Of a stretch of 64,000 nt of DNA, positions 45,764 through 55,866 are shown in pieces (position 1 is the stretch's first letter; the number at the start of each line of letters is the position of its first letter). A program made the translations under genes and the position numbers. Source of the DNA: Limnohabitans curvus (GTDB lineage Bacteria > Pseudomonadota > Gammaproteobacteria > Burkholderiales > Burkholderiaceae_C). The notes under the pieces were generated by a model. That model saw only the letters and a program-made list of their open reading frames with translations. It was not told the DNA's origin and ran no database searches. The DNA is taken from the NCBI RefSeq assembly GCF_003063475.1, contig NZ_NESP01000001.1:434001-498000 (forward strand). The letters run 5' to 3'.

Positions 45764-46798
45764 TTACTTGCCTGCAGCGTGCTTGGCAATCAATGCCTTC
45801 GCACCTTCGAGCATTTGTTTGCCGTTTTGGCCTTTGGCGTTCATGTCAGCCACCCAAGCATCGGCGAGGGGTTGACCCAACTTTTTCCAATTTTCCAATT
45901 CAGCTTTTGGAATCACGTTGGTGGTGTTCTTGGTGGTGAGCTTCTTGCCTTCGATGTCAGCTTGCAAGAACGCTTTGCCAGCAATGCCCGACAACGATTG
46001 GCCGCTGTTGCGGTCAATCACTTTTTTCAGCTCAGGCGACAAAGAGTCGTACTTGGCTTGGTTCATCGCAAAGATGAACGTTGACGTGTAGAACGCAGGT
46101 TCAGCAGGGTCAGTTTCCGAGTGGAATTTCACCAGCTCTTGAATCTTCATGGCAGGCATCACTTCGTAAGGCAGCGCCGCACCATCAATGACGCCTTTGG
46201 AGAGTGCGTCACCCACTTGAGGAACTGGCATAGGCACAGGAGTAGCACCCAACAAGCCAAGGAACTTGGTCGTCATGCGTGTGGGAGCGCGCAGTTTCAT
46301 GCCTTTCAAGTCAGCCGCTGTGCGGATGGGCTTGTTGGTCATGTGAAACACGCCATCAGCGTGGACGTGGAAAGCCAGAGGCTTGACGTCTTTGAATTCA
46401 GGTTTGGCGTATTGGTCCACATAGTCCCAGAGTGCTTTACTAGTGGCTTCTGGGCTTTGCATCATGAAGGGCAATTCAAACACTTCGATGGATGGGAAGC
46501 GACCAGCGGTGTAGCCAGGCAAGGTCCAAATCACGTCGGCCACGCCATCACGTGCTTGTTCAAACAACTGAGGGGGCGAACCACCGAGTTGCATGGATGG
46601 ATAAATTTGGCACTTCATCTTGTTGTTCGACTCTTTGGCGATCTTGTCGCACCAAGGTTGAATGAACAAGGTTTGTGCAAATGACGAAGCAGGCAAGAAA
46701 TGATGCACTTTGAGTGTCACATCTTGGGCCATGGCAGCGGGGCTGAGCGCGACGGCGGTCAACGCAGCAGCGGCTACTTTAAGAAAACGAGTTTTCAT
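45764..46798 (-). CDS. dctP: TRAP transporter solute-binding protein (DctP family)
   Basis: 344 residues with signal peptide ending 'LSPAAMAQD'. DctP features: 'VTLKVHHFLPASSFAQTLFIQPWCDKI' (in pieces), 'DLKGMKLRAPTRMTTKFLGLLGATPVPMPVPQVGDAL' and 'GVIDGAALPYEV'. It is the last gene of a dctQ-dctM-dctP set downstream of pobA, so an aromatic or related carboxylate is a possible ligand (inference). Confidence 0.92.
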   Translation of the reverse strand: MKTRFLKVAAAALTAVALSPAAMAQDVTLKVHHFLPASSFAQTLFIQPWCDKIAKESNNKMKCQIYPSMQLGGSPPQLFEQARDGVADVIWTLPGYTAGRFPSIEVFELPFMMQSPEATSKALWDYVDQYAKPEFKDVKPLAFHVHADGVFHMTNKPIRTAADLKGMKLRAPTRMTTKFLGLLGATPVPMPVPQVGDALSKGVIDGAALPYEVMPAMKIQELVKFHSETDPAEPAFYTSTFIFAMNQAKYDSLSPELKKVIDRNSGQSLSGIAGKAFLQADIEGKKLTTKNTTNVIPKAELENWKKLGQPLADAWVADMNAKGQNGKQMLEGAKALIAKHAAGK

Positions 46799-46817
46799 TT
46801 TTGTCTCCAGTTAAAAA

Positions 46818-48140
46818 TTAAGTCAGCGCGTGCACCAGCCACAACGAGATGGCAGGGAACGCAATCAGTAACGCCAAACGAATGCCGTCTGTGATGAGGA
46901 ACGGTACAACACCTTTGTAGGTCTCGACCATGGGCACATCTTTGGCCAAGCCATTCATGATGTACACGTTCAAACCCACAGGCGGGAAGATCATGCCGAT
47001 CTCACACACGGTGAGGATCAGGATACCAAACCACAAGGCCTTGTCAGAAGGATTCAAACCAAAGAAGTCCATGCCCAAAATCACGGGGAACAAGGTCGGC
47101 ACGGTCAACAAGATCATGGACATCTCATCCATCACACAGCCGAGGATGATGTAGAAAATCATGATGCCAGCCATCACCACCAACGGTGAGATCTGCAAGT
47201 GACCCACCATGTCGGCCAACTGCGCGGGCAGCTGGGACAAGGCCAAGGAGGCGTTGATCATGTCTGCACCGATGAAGATCAAGAAGATCATGCCGCTGGT
47301 CTGCGCAGTGGTGCGAATGGAGGCCACCAGTTTGTCAAACGTCATCTCACGGCGCAGCAAGGTGATGGCAAATGTCAGCACGTTACCAATGGCCGCACCC
47401 TCGGTCGCCGTGAACACACCGCCGTAGATGCCGCCGAACACCACCAAGAAGATGGCAGCAATGGGCCACACGTTCAGGGCTGTGGTCATCAGCTCACTGG
47501 CTGTGGCTGCTTTGGCTTGAGGCGCTTGGTCGGGGTGAATGCGAACGATCACCGCAATGGCGATCAGGTAGCCCACAGCCGCCAGCAACGCTGGGATGTA
47601 AGCAGCCAAGAACATCTTGGTGATGTTCTGTTCAGTCAAGATGGCATAGACCATCAACGTGACAGACGGTGGCAACAACACACCCATCGTGCCGCCCGTG
47701 GCCAACGCAGCAGTCGCGAGTCGACCCGAGTAGTTGATGCGGCGCATCTCAGGGTACGCCACTTGCGCAATCGTGGCGGTAGTGGCCACAGTCGAACCCG
47801 AGATCGAACCAAACGCGGCACATGCCAAAACCCCGGCCATGGCCATACCGCCTTTGAAACGACCCAGCAAAGCGTTGGCAAAGTCAAACAAGGCTTTGGA
47901 CAAGCCGCCGTGCACGGCGAACGCGCCCATCAGCATGAACAAAGGAATGACCGACAAGTCGTAAATCGACACACGGCTGTAAACAGCGCCCTTGAGGTGC
48001 GACATCAAAGGCAACCAGCCGGACAAGGCCATGTAGCCCAACGCGCCTGGCACAAACATAGAAATCGCAATCGGCACGCGAACGGCCATCAGCACCAACA
48101 TGGCGCCAAACATGGCTAAACCAATACTCATCGTGCTCAT
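46818..48140 (-). CDS. dctM: TRAP transporter large permease
   Basis: 440 residues from the ATG at 48140, which overlaps the small permease stop (ATGA). About 12 helices. DctM motifs: 'LSVIPLFMLMGAFAVHGGLSKALFDFANALLGRFKGGMAMAGVLACAAFGSISGSTVATTATIA' (in pieces) and 'EIGMIFPPVGLNVYIMNGLAKDVPM'. The longer reading frame upstream lies inside dctQ and is not used. Confidence 0.93.
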   Translation of the reverse strand: MSTMSIGLAMFGAMLVLMAVRVPIAISMFVPGALGYMALSGWLPLMSHLKGAVYSRVSIYDLSVIPLFMLMGAFAVHGGLSKALFDFANALLGRFKGGMAMAGVLACAAFGSISGSTVATTATIAQVAYPEMRRINYSGRLATAALATGGTMGVLLPPSVTLMVYAILTEQNITKMFLAAYIPALLAAVGYLIAIAVIVRIHPDQAPQAKAATASELMTTALNVWPIAAIFLVVFGGIYGGVFTATEGAAIGNVLTFAITLLRREMTFDKLVASIRTTAQTSGMIFLIFIGADMINASLALSQLPAQLADMVGHLQISPLVVMAGIMIFYIILGCVMDEMSMILLTVPTLFPVILGMDFFGLNPSDKALWFGILILTVCEIGMIFPPVGLNVYIMNGLAKDVPMVETYKGVVPFLITDGIRLALLIAFPAISLWLVHALT

Positions 48141-48652
48141 ACTTCTTCCTTCGCAATCAGACCCAGGTGTTGCAGGGTTTGAACAAACCCAATCACCGAG
48201 CACAGCACCAAGCCTGGCACCATCAACATATAGGGAATCCACAGTGGCAACGCCATCAGCATGGACGTTTCTTGGGAGGCGCGGATATCCACACCACCCA
48301 CGGCCACGCGCCAAGCAACCAAGGCCATGACCAAGGTGTAGAGCAAGGTGCCAAACGCATCGAGTTTGGTTTGGGTGTTCTCAGACACGTTGGAGGTGAA
48401 AAAATCCACAATGATGTTGGCGTTGCGAAATTGTGTGTAGGGCAAGAACGACGCCACCACCACCGCACAACCCAACTGAACCAACTCCACGTCACCCAAG
48501 ATGGGATGCGAGAAGAAGGCGCGACCAATCACGCTGACGACCGTCACACAGGCAATGGCGACCAGCACAACACCACCAATGGTGGCGCTGGCATCGCACA
48601 AGCGCTGCAAGACACGATCGACGCCATGGGTTGGCGTCTTGTTTTCATTCAT
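48137..48652 (-). CDS. dctQ: TRAP transporter small permease
   Basis: 171 residues, four helices; DctQ motif 'VIGRAFFSHPILGDVELVQLGCAVVVASFLPYTQFRNANIIVDFF' in pieces. First gene of the second TRAP set, 180 bp downstream of pobA with a terminator between them, so it probably has its own promoter. Confidence 0.9.
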   Translation of the reverse strand: MNENKTPTHGVDRVLQRLCDASATIGGVVLVAIACVTVVSVIGRAFFSHPILGDVELVQLGCAVVVASFLPYTQFRNANIIVDFFTSNVSENTQTKLDAFGTLLYTLVMALVAWRVAVGGVDIRASQETSMLMALPLWIPYMLMVPGLVLCSVIGFVQTLQHLGLIAKEEV

Positions 48653-48724
48653 AAATGCTCCTCTGTTGGATCTTCTGATTTTGCTTGCTAATTTTCTCGA
48701 CGGATTCAGACTTCCAGCATCACA

Positions 48725-48754
48725 AACAGAATCTAGCAGATATGCAATTCTGTT
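48725..48754. promoter_or_regulatory. inverted repeat upstream of the second TRAP operon
   Basis: Arms AACAGAAT (48725-48732) and ATTCTGTT (48747-48754) with a 14-bp spacer, about 75 bp before dctQ. The spacing suits a dimeric regulator. The rest of the 180-bp gap is AT-rich and holds the pobA terminator; I see no confident -35/-10. Confidence 0.4.
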
Positions 48755-48785
48755 ATGACTTACGACGAGAAATAACTAGAAATAG

Positions 48786-48819
48786 AAAAAGGCGACGACA
48801 ACAAAAGTTGTCATCGCCT
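48786..48819 (-). terminator. terminator downstream of pobA
   Basis: Stem of 13 positions with one mismatch (AGGCGACGACAAC / GTTGTCATCGCCT) and an AAAA loop. On the minus strand it is followed by a T-run. It lies 13 bp after the pobA stop. Confidence 0.87.
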
Positions 48820-48832
48820 AGCTCAAGGGGCT

Positions 48833-50020
<1,188 letters not shown>

Positions 50021-50096
50021 TCAAATCCTTGTGAGTTTAGAAGTGCCGTGAGATTAAAGGCCCGTTTGATCTAGCGCAAATCCCAAAACGGAATCC

Positions 50097-50133
50097 TGCG
50101 CGATGAATAGAATAGATGCACGATGATCGCGCA
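50097..50133. promoter_or_regulatory. candidate PobR/PcaU-type operator
   Basis: Arms TGCGCGAT (50097-50104) and ATCGCGCA (50126-50133) separated by 21 bp in the pobA/iclR gap. A CGATG motif repeats inside. Position between the divergent genes fits the IclR regulator's site. It also supports starting that gene at 50156 rather than 50123. Confidence 0.45.
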
Positions 50134-50155
50134 ACCTACATCTACCCCAAACACC

Positions 50156-50938
50156 ATGAACAAAGCCGACTGGATTGAAGGCATGGCCCGAGGCATGGCC
50201 GTTTTGGAAAGCTTCGACACAGAACGTCAACGCCTCAACGCCACCTTGACCGCGCAGCGCACGGGTCTCACACGTGCCGCTGCACGCCGGCATTTGCTCA
50301 CACTGACGCACCTGGGGTACTTAGAAACCGATGGTCAGTATTACTGGCTATCAGCCAAGGTGCTGGGTTTTGCAGGTAGCTATCTGTCAGGCGCACGCTT
50401 ACCGCGGACGGTGCAGCCCACCTTGCATCAGTTGAGCTTGGCCACACAGCTCTCTTGCTCGGTCGCAGTGCTGCAAAACGATGCCGTGATCATCGTGGCA
50501 CGGGGGATCTGGCAAGGGCCGGACTTGCCCACCAAAGCCAGCCACAACGTCTTGGCCTACGGCCTACACGTTGGCACACGACTCCCCGCACACGCCACCT
50601 CCACCGGACAGGTACTGTTGGCTAACCTGGCACCGGCACAACTGCAAACGTGGATGAAAGCCAACCCCTTGAGCCGATTGACGGCCAACACGGCCACCCA
50701 GCCGAAAGACTTGGTGAAAAAACTGAAACAAATTGCCAAGCAAGACTATTGCGCCGCAGACCAAGAGCATGAACTAGGCGTCGAAGCCTTGGCTGTACCT
50801 CTGCGCAACGAACGCGGCGACACCATCGCCGCCTTGAACTTGGTGCGCAGCCACACCACCTCGCATGCGCCAGATTTGGTGACACGCTGGCTGCCCTTGC
50901 TGCAACAAACAGCGCAAGCACTCAGGCCTTTGATTTGA
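50156..50938 (+). CDS. pobR: IclR-family regulator, probable PobR
   Basis: 260 residues. N-terminal winged helix ('GMARGMAVLESFDTERQRLNATLTAQRTGLTRAAARRHLLTLTHLGYLE' in pieces) and a GAF-like IclR effector domain ending 'GVEALAVPLRNERGDTIAALNLV'. It resembles the PcaU/PcaR/PobR branch that activates aromatic catabolism. Divergent from pobA, so likely its 4-hydroxybenzoate-responsive activator. Confidence 0.85.
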   Translation: MNKADWIEGMARGMAVLESFDTERQRLNATLTAQRTGLTRAAARRHLLTLTHLGYLETDGQYYWLSAKVLGFAGSYLSGARLPRTVQPTLHQLSLATQLSCSVAVLQNDAVIIVARGIWQGPDLPTKASHNVLAYGLHVGTRLPAHATSTGQVLLANLAPAQLQTWMKANPLSRLTANTATQPKDLVKKLKQIAKQDYCAADQEHELGVEALAVPLRNERGDTIAALNLVRSHTTSHAPDLVTRWLPLLQQTAQALRPLI

Positions 50939-50948
50939 ACTTGCTCGT

Positions 50949-51185
50949 TTAGGGTGCGCGCAGAGCCTCATTCAGCTGATCCACCAGCTCAGCCCAATCC
51001 GCGTTGTCAGCCAATGCTTCCCGCAGGAAAGAGGCCTGCGCATGAGACCAAAAAGGCGCATCCGGCAGACTGATGTGTCCAGGCAGCGGCGCTTTTTCTA
51101 TCAAAAAACTGGCAATGCTTTTCGCATCATTGGCCAAGCCCAGTTGCGCAAAGAGTTCACTGAAACGGTGAATGGCGTTGTCCAT
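50949..51185 (-). CDS. DUF2789 small protein
   Basis: 78 residues, acidic. 'MDNAIHRFSELFAQLGLANDAKSIASFLIE', 'PLPGHISLPDAPFWSHAQASFLREAL' and 'DNADWAELVDQLN' match the DUF2789 family, of unknown function. Converges on pobR with a 10-bp gap. Confidence 0.85.
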   Translation of the reverse strand: MDNAIHRFSELFAQLGLANDAKSIASFLIEKAPLPGHISLPDAPFWSHAQASFLREALADNADWAELVDQLNEALRAP

Positions 51186-51352
51186 AAAGTCACCTTGTCG
51201 TATGAAGAATGAAGGAGTCCTTTGTACAGCAACTCAGGTTTCACTGCCAGGGGTTAGCGCACGTACCACGCAACGGCAATCGCTCACGGAGCGATGCGAA
51301 CCCTTATTTCAAACGCGACAGAAGAACTCGCGAAGTCTTTCTAGAATTTGGC
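51186..51352. other. intergenic region with a small inverted repeat
   Basis: 167-bp gap between the DUF2789 gene and a divergent membrane protein gene. It holds a 7-bp dyad ATCGCTC-ACG-GAGCGAT at 51279-51295 without a T-run. An in-frame extension of the downstream gene passes through but lacks family features. No confident promoter seen. Confidence 0.35.
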
Positions 51353-51871
51353 ATGCATCGTCTATATCTAATAAATGCCCTCGGTTTTCAAGTCGCTTGG
51401 TGGGCGTGTGTCGCAAGTGTTGGTCAAGGAATGGAAATAGCTGCGCTTGTCTTTTGCATGGCACTCGCATGTGCCCACCTCTTCTACGTTGAACACCCTT
51501 GGCAAGAAGTGAAGCTCGCCAGTGGCGTGCTTGTGATGGGCATCGCCATAGACACGCTGTTGCAATATTTTTCAGTGATCCATTTTTACGGCTGGTCACT
51601 CGGGGCTCTCAGCCCGTTTTGGCTATGGGCACTTTGGGTGATGTTTGCCATGACTTTGAACGTCTCCCTGGCTTTCTTGAAAGTAAGGGCATTGCTTGTT
51701 TCTGCGCTCGTTGGATTAATTTTTGGTCCACTCTCTTATTACGCAGGCACAAAGTTGGGCGCTGCGTCATTCGAAATTTCGATCATCCATGTATCTGTGC
51801 TGGCATTCACATGGATGCTCGCCTTGCCTGCGATGGTCCTGATGGCCCAAAAAATAGCCAATACCAAATGA
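51353..51871 (+). CDS. DUF2878 membrane protein
   Basis: 172 residues with five or so hydrophobic helices. 'LINALGFQVAWWACV', 'GIAIDTLLQYFSVIHF', 'PFWLWALWVMFAMTLN' and 'FGPLSYYAGTKLGA' match DUF2878. Start at 51353 (MHRLYL) chosen because the 48 residues before it are hydrophilic and unlike the family. Function unknown. Confidence 0.8.
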   Translation: MHRLYLINALGFQVAWWACVASVGQGMEIAALVFCMALACAHLFYVEHPWQEVKLASGVLVMGIAIDTLLQYFSVIHFYGWSLGALSPFWLWALWVMFAMTLNVSLAFLKVRALLVSALVGLIFGPLSYYAGTKLGAASFEISIIHVSVLAFTWMLALPAMVLMAQKIANTK

Positions 51872-51941
51872 GGTTTCCATTGGGAAATGTCACACGGTCA
51901 TTGACGTACAGGTCATGAATAACACCCACATAGGAAACGGT

Positions 51942-52517
51942 ATGCGCTGGAAAAAAATCATCGTCAGTGGCATGTGTTTACTGGCATCTCTGTGCTCGCA
52001 CGCCAGCGACTTGTCAGAAAAACTGCAATCATCTGATTACGTCCTGTTGATGCGACACACCAGAGCCCCTGGTATTGGAGACCCTAGCAATTACACACTA
52101 GACGACTGCAAAACTCAGCGCAATCTCAGTGCCGAAGGCCGCCAACACGCTGCGGCCATTGGCGACTGGTTAAGAAGACAAGGCATCAAAGCGGCCGAGG
52201 TGCATTCAAGTGCTTGGTGCCGCTGCAAAGACACCGCTGAACTTTTGAAATTTGACAGCTTCAAAGTGGAAGCGTCATTGGCCTCGTTCTTTGATGACAT
52301 GCGCAAAGCCAAGGACACAACGCAAGCGCTTGAGCGCTTCATCTCTGAAAAAGTCAAAACAAAAGGGGCCAAGGCACTCATATTGGTGACTCACCATGTG
52401 AATATTTATGAGTTCATGGGTGAGAACATCGCCTCTGGTGATTTGGTGTTGGCCAAGGTCAATGCGAGCGGAAAGATGGTTTCTTATAAGCTCATCCCAA
52501 GACCCACCGACGGATGA
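51942..52517 (+). CDS. exported histidine phosphatase, SixA-like
   Basis: 191 residues with signal peptide 'IIVSGMCLLASLCSHASD'. Histidine phosphatase core: 'VLLMRHTRAPG' (phospho-His RH motif), 'LSAEGRQHAAAIGDWLRRQG', and the second His in 'ILVTHHVNIYEF'. Two Cys in 'SAWCRCKD' could form a disulfide. A start at 51915 is possible. Substrate unknown. Confidence 0.83.
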   Translation: MRWKKIIVSGMCLLASLCSHASDLSEKLQSSDYVLLMRHTRAPGIGDPSNYTLDDCKTQRNLSAEGRQHAAAIGDWLRRQGIKAAEVHSSAWCRCKDTAELLKFDSFKVEASLASFFDDMRKAKDTTQALERFISEKVKTKGAKALILVTHHVNIYEFMGENIASGDLVLAKVNASGKMVSYKLIPRPTDG

Positions 52518-52590
52518 GTAGCAGACTGTGATGAATAAACTATGACCAAGCAGCCGCACAGGCTCATCCAATTTTCAAAGGCCGTCCACC

Positions 52591-53469
52591 ATGTCAAACA
52601 GCACCCCCACACACGCAGTGACCGTCTCTCGTACCGTCGAACGTTTGGTCACAGGCCAGGCCACCTCAGACGGCGCAGGCGTCAAGCTCAACCGTGTGCT
52701 CACGCAAGACTTACAGCACCGACTTGACCCTTTTCTGATGCTCGATGCATTTGGCAGCGACAAGCCCGATGACTACATCGCCGGCTTCCCTGACCACCCT
52801 CACCGAGGCTTTGAAACCGTCACCTACATGATTGCCGGGCGCATGTTGCACCGTGACAGCGCCGGCCACGAAGGCTTGCTGCAGAACGGCGGCGTGCAAT
52901 GGATGACTGCTGGCAAAGGTGTGATTCACTCCGAGATTCCACAACAGGAAGAAGGCGTGATGGAGGGCTTTCAGCTCTGGTTGAACCTGCACAGCACCGA
53001 AAAGATGAACGCGCCTTGGTACCGCGATTTTCAAAACGATCAGCTGCCCAAGCTGCAAACGCCAGCCGGCGTGGAAGTGACGGTCATTGCCGGGGCCAGC
53101 CACGGCGTGCAGGGTGCCGTGACCCGTGAGATCACCCAGCCGCTGTACCTGGATGTGCACATGCCCCAAGGCGCACGCTTTGAGCAAACGCTGCCAGCCG
53201 ATCACAACGCATTTTTGTATGTGTACCGTGGCGAAGTCACCATTGGCGGCCAAACCGTCCCCGTGCAACGCATGGCCATTTTGGCGAATACAACACAGGC
53301 CGATAGCGTGGTCATCGAAGCCAGTGCCGATGCCAAGCTGATTCTGATCTCCGGCAAACCCCTCAAAGAGCCCATCGTTCAATACGGTCCGTTTGTGATG
53401 AATTCAAAAGATGAGATTTACCAAGCCTTGAGCGACTTCCGCGATGGGCGTTTGGGCGAAAAAGCCTGA
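52591..53469 (+). CDS. pirin family protein
   Basis: 292-residue bicupin. Metal motif 'HPHRGFETVTYMI', then 'MTAGKGVIHSE' and the C-terminal cupin 'LYVYRGEVTIGG'. Pirins include quercetinases and redox-responsive regulators; the substrate here is unknown. The OsmC-YcaO gene follows after 162 bp on the same strand. Confidence 0.9.
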   Translation: MSNSTPTHAVTVSRTVERLVTGQATSDGAGVKLNRVLTQDLQHRLDPFLMLDAFGSDKPDDYIAGFPDHPHRGFETVTYMIAGRMLHRDSAGHEGLLQNGGVQWMTAGKGVIHSEIPQQEEGVMEGFQLWLNLHSTEKMNAPWYRDFQNDQLPKLQTPAGVEVTVIAGASHGVQGAVTREITQPLYLDVHMPQGARFEQTLPADHNAFLYVYRGEVTIGGQTVPVQRMAILANTTQADSVVIEASADAKLILISGKPLKEPIVQYGPFVMNSKDEIYQALSDFRDGRLGEKA

Positions 53470-53631
53470 GCATAGGCAGCGCTTATCTGAACCTCCAGTG
53501 GGGTGATTGGGTTGCATGCAGTTCTTGCTCAACCCATCGCTGTTTGGGTCCGGCTTTATATACTGGGTACCTGCGTGGTGGCGAATGATGACTGCCACAT
53601 CATTTTGAGTACTATTTTTCAAATACCCCCC

Positions 53632-55866
53632 ATGGAAATCAAGGTCAACTTTCTCGACAAGCTTCGCCTAGAAGCCAAGTTCGATGACTTCACAGTGGTC
53701 GCCGACCAACCCATTCGCTACAAAGGCGATGGTTCGGCACCTGGCCCCTTCGATTATTTTTTAGCCTCATCGGCTTTGTGTGCGGCCTATTTTGTGAAGC
53801 TGTATTGCGTCACACGCAATATCTCGACCGAAAACATTCGTCTCTCGCAAAACAACATCGTCGACCCCGAGAACCGTTACCAACAGATTTTCAAGATTCA
53901 AGTTGAGCTGCCGCCAGACATCCAAGAGGTGGACCGCCGCGGTATTTTGAATTCGATTGATCGCTGCACGGTCAAAAAAGTGGTGCAAGCAGGGCCTGAA
54001 TTTGTCATTGAAGAAGTCGAGAACTTGGATGCAGATGCACAGTCGTTGCTGACGCTGAAACACACATCTGACACCAGCACCTACATCGCGGGGAAAGACC
54101 TGCCTCTTGAGCAAACCATCTCCAACATGTCAGGCCTCTTGGCGGACTTGGGCATCAAGATTGAAATTGCATCGTGGCGCAACATCATTCCAAATGTGTG
54201 GTCACTCCATGTCCGCGATGCGCACTCGCCGATGTGCTTTACCAACGGCAAGGGCTCAACCAAAGAAAGCGCATTGGCGTCCGCACTGGGCGAATACATC
54301 GAGCGGCTCAACAACAACCATTTCTATGCGGGTGCCTTTTGGGGCGAGGACATTGCCAATTCAGAATTTGTGCATTACCCGAATGAGCGTTGGTTCAAGC
54401 CAAACAAGAAGGATGCGCTGCCCAAAGAAATTCTGGATACGTACTGCCTCAACATCTACAACCCCGATGGCGAGCTGCGTGGCTCGCACCTGATCGACAC
54501 CAACTCTGGCAACACGCAACGTGGCATCTGCGCCCTGCCCTACGTGCGCCAGTCAGATGGCGAGGTGGTGTACTTCCCATCCAACCTGATCGAAAACTTG
54601 TTCGTCAGCAACGGCATGAGCGCGGGCAACACGCTGGCCGAAGCGCAGGTGCAATGCTTGTCCGAAATTTTCGAACGCGCCGTCAAGCGTGAAATCTTGG
54701 AAGGTGAAATTTGCTTGCCCGACGTGCCGGCAAACGTGTTGGCCAAATACCCCAGCATCTTGGCTGGCATTCAAGGTCTGGAAGAACAGGGCTTCCCGGT
54801 ATTGGTCAAAGACGCTTCACTGGGCGGCACCTACCCCGTGATGTGCGTCACCTTGATGAATCCACGCACAGGCGGGGTGTTTGCGTCGTTCGGCGCACAC
54901 CCCAGCTTTGAAGTGGCACTGGAGCGCAGTCTCACCGAGCTGCTACAAGGGCGCAGTTTTGAAGGTCTGAACGATTTGCCACCGCCCACATTTGAGAGCA
55001 ATGCGGTCACCGAGCCCAACAATTTTGTGGAGCACTTCATTGATTCGAGTGGCATCGTGTCGTGGCGCTTTTTCAGTGCCAAAGCGGATTTCGAATTTGT
55101 AGAGTGGGATTTTTCTGGCCAAGGTCAAAACTCCAATGCAGAAGAAGCCTCGACCTTGTTTGGCATTCTCGAAGACATGGGCAAAGAGGTCTACACCGCA
55201 GTGCATGACCAGTTGGGCACCATCGCCTGCCGAATTTTGGTGCCGGGTTATTCAGAGGTGTATCCGGTTGAAGACTTGATCTGGGACAACACCAACAAAG
55301 CCTTGTTGTTCCGCGCTGATATTTTGAACTTACACCGCTTGGACGATGCCAACTTGTCTGCGCTGCTGGATCGACTAGAGAACAACGAGCTGGACGAGTA
55401 CTCTGACATTGCCACGTTGATCGGCATCGAGTTTGATGAGAACACGGATTGGGGCCAGCTGACCGTGCTTGAGTTGAAGCTGCTGATTCATCTCGCCTTG
55501 AAGCAATTTGAAGAAGCCCAAGAACTTGTAGGCGCCTTCCTGCAATACAACGACAACACGGTGGAACGCAAACTGTTTTACCAAGCTCTGAACGTGGTGT
55601 TGGAAGTGCAGCTTGATCCAGACCTAGAACAGGAAGCCTATGCAGCCAATTTCCGCCGGATGTTTGGCAACACCCGGATGGACGCCGTCATGGGATCTGT
55701 GGATGGCACCGTGCGTTTCTTCGGTTTAACGCCAACCAGCATGAAACTAGAAGGGCTTGACAGGCACCACCGCTTGATCAACAGCTACAAGAAATTACAT
55801 CTGGCGCGCGCCAAATTCAAGGCTTTTAATCTTGATCCCAAGCCTGCAAAAGATCTGACGGAATGA
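53632..55866 (+). CDS. OsmC-YcaO fusion protein
   Basis: 744 residues. The N-terminal OsmC-like domain (about 1-135) has two candidate redox Cys, C50 in 'ASSALC' and C112 in 'SIDRCTV'. The YcaO domain (about 160-560) has the ATP/Mg motifs 'GKGSTKESALASALGEYIERLN', 'QVQCLSEIFERAVKREI' and 'ALERSLTELLQGR'. A helical, TPR-like C-terminal part follows. E. coli YcaO lacks the OsmC part and is linked to RimO-dependent methylthiolation of ribosomal protein S12. Start at 53632 by the OsmC opening. Its 3' end overlaps the convergent tssA by 41 bp. Confidence 0.88.
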   Translation: MEIKVNFLDKLRLEAKFDDFTVVADQPIRYKGDGSAPGPFDYFLASSALCAAYFVKLYCVTRNISTENIRLSQNNIVDPENRYQQIFKIQVELPPDIQEVDRRGILNSIDRCTVKKVVQAGPEFVIEEVENLDADAQSLLTLKHTSDTSTYIAGKDLPLEQTISNMSGLLADLGIKIEIASWRNIIPNVWSLHVRDAHSPMCFTNGKGSTKESALASALGEYIERLNNNHFYAGAFWGEDIANSEFVHYPNERWFKPNKKDALPKEILDTYCLNIYNPDGELRGSHLIDTNSGNTQRGICALPYVRQSDGEVVYFPSNLIENLFVSNGMSAGNTLAEAQVQCLSEIFERAVKREILEGEICLPDVPANVLAKYPSILAGIQGLEEQGFPVLVKDASLGGTYPVMCVTLMNPRTGGVFASFGAHPSFEVALERSLTELLQGRSFEGLNDLPPPTFESNAVTEPNNFVEHFIDSSGIVSWRFFSAKADFEFVEWDFSGQGQNSNAEEASTLFGILEDMGKEVYTAVHDQLGTIACRILVPGYSEVYPVEDLIWDNTNKALLFRADILNLHRLDDANLSALLDRLENNELDEYSDIATLIGIEFDENTDWGQLTVLELKLLIHLALKQFEEAQELVGAFLQYNDNTVERKLFYQALNVVLEVQLDPDLEQEAYAANFRRMFGNTRMDAVMGSVDGTVRFFGLTPTSMKLEGLDRHHRLINSYKKLHLARAKFKAFNLDPKPAKDLTE

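Noticed and set aside
47199..48119. 306-codon His/Gln-rich frame antisense to the second dctM
   Set aside because: Extreme H/Q/R content is typical of antisense to hydrophobic membrane-protein codons.
53470..53631. Coding extension of OsmC-YcaO upstream of 53632
   Set aside because: The 43 extra residues are unlike the OsmC opening, and the region reads as intergenic; a weak GGGTTG/CAACCC repeat was not convincing as a site.
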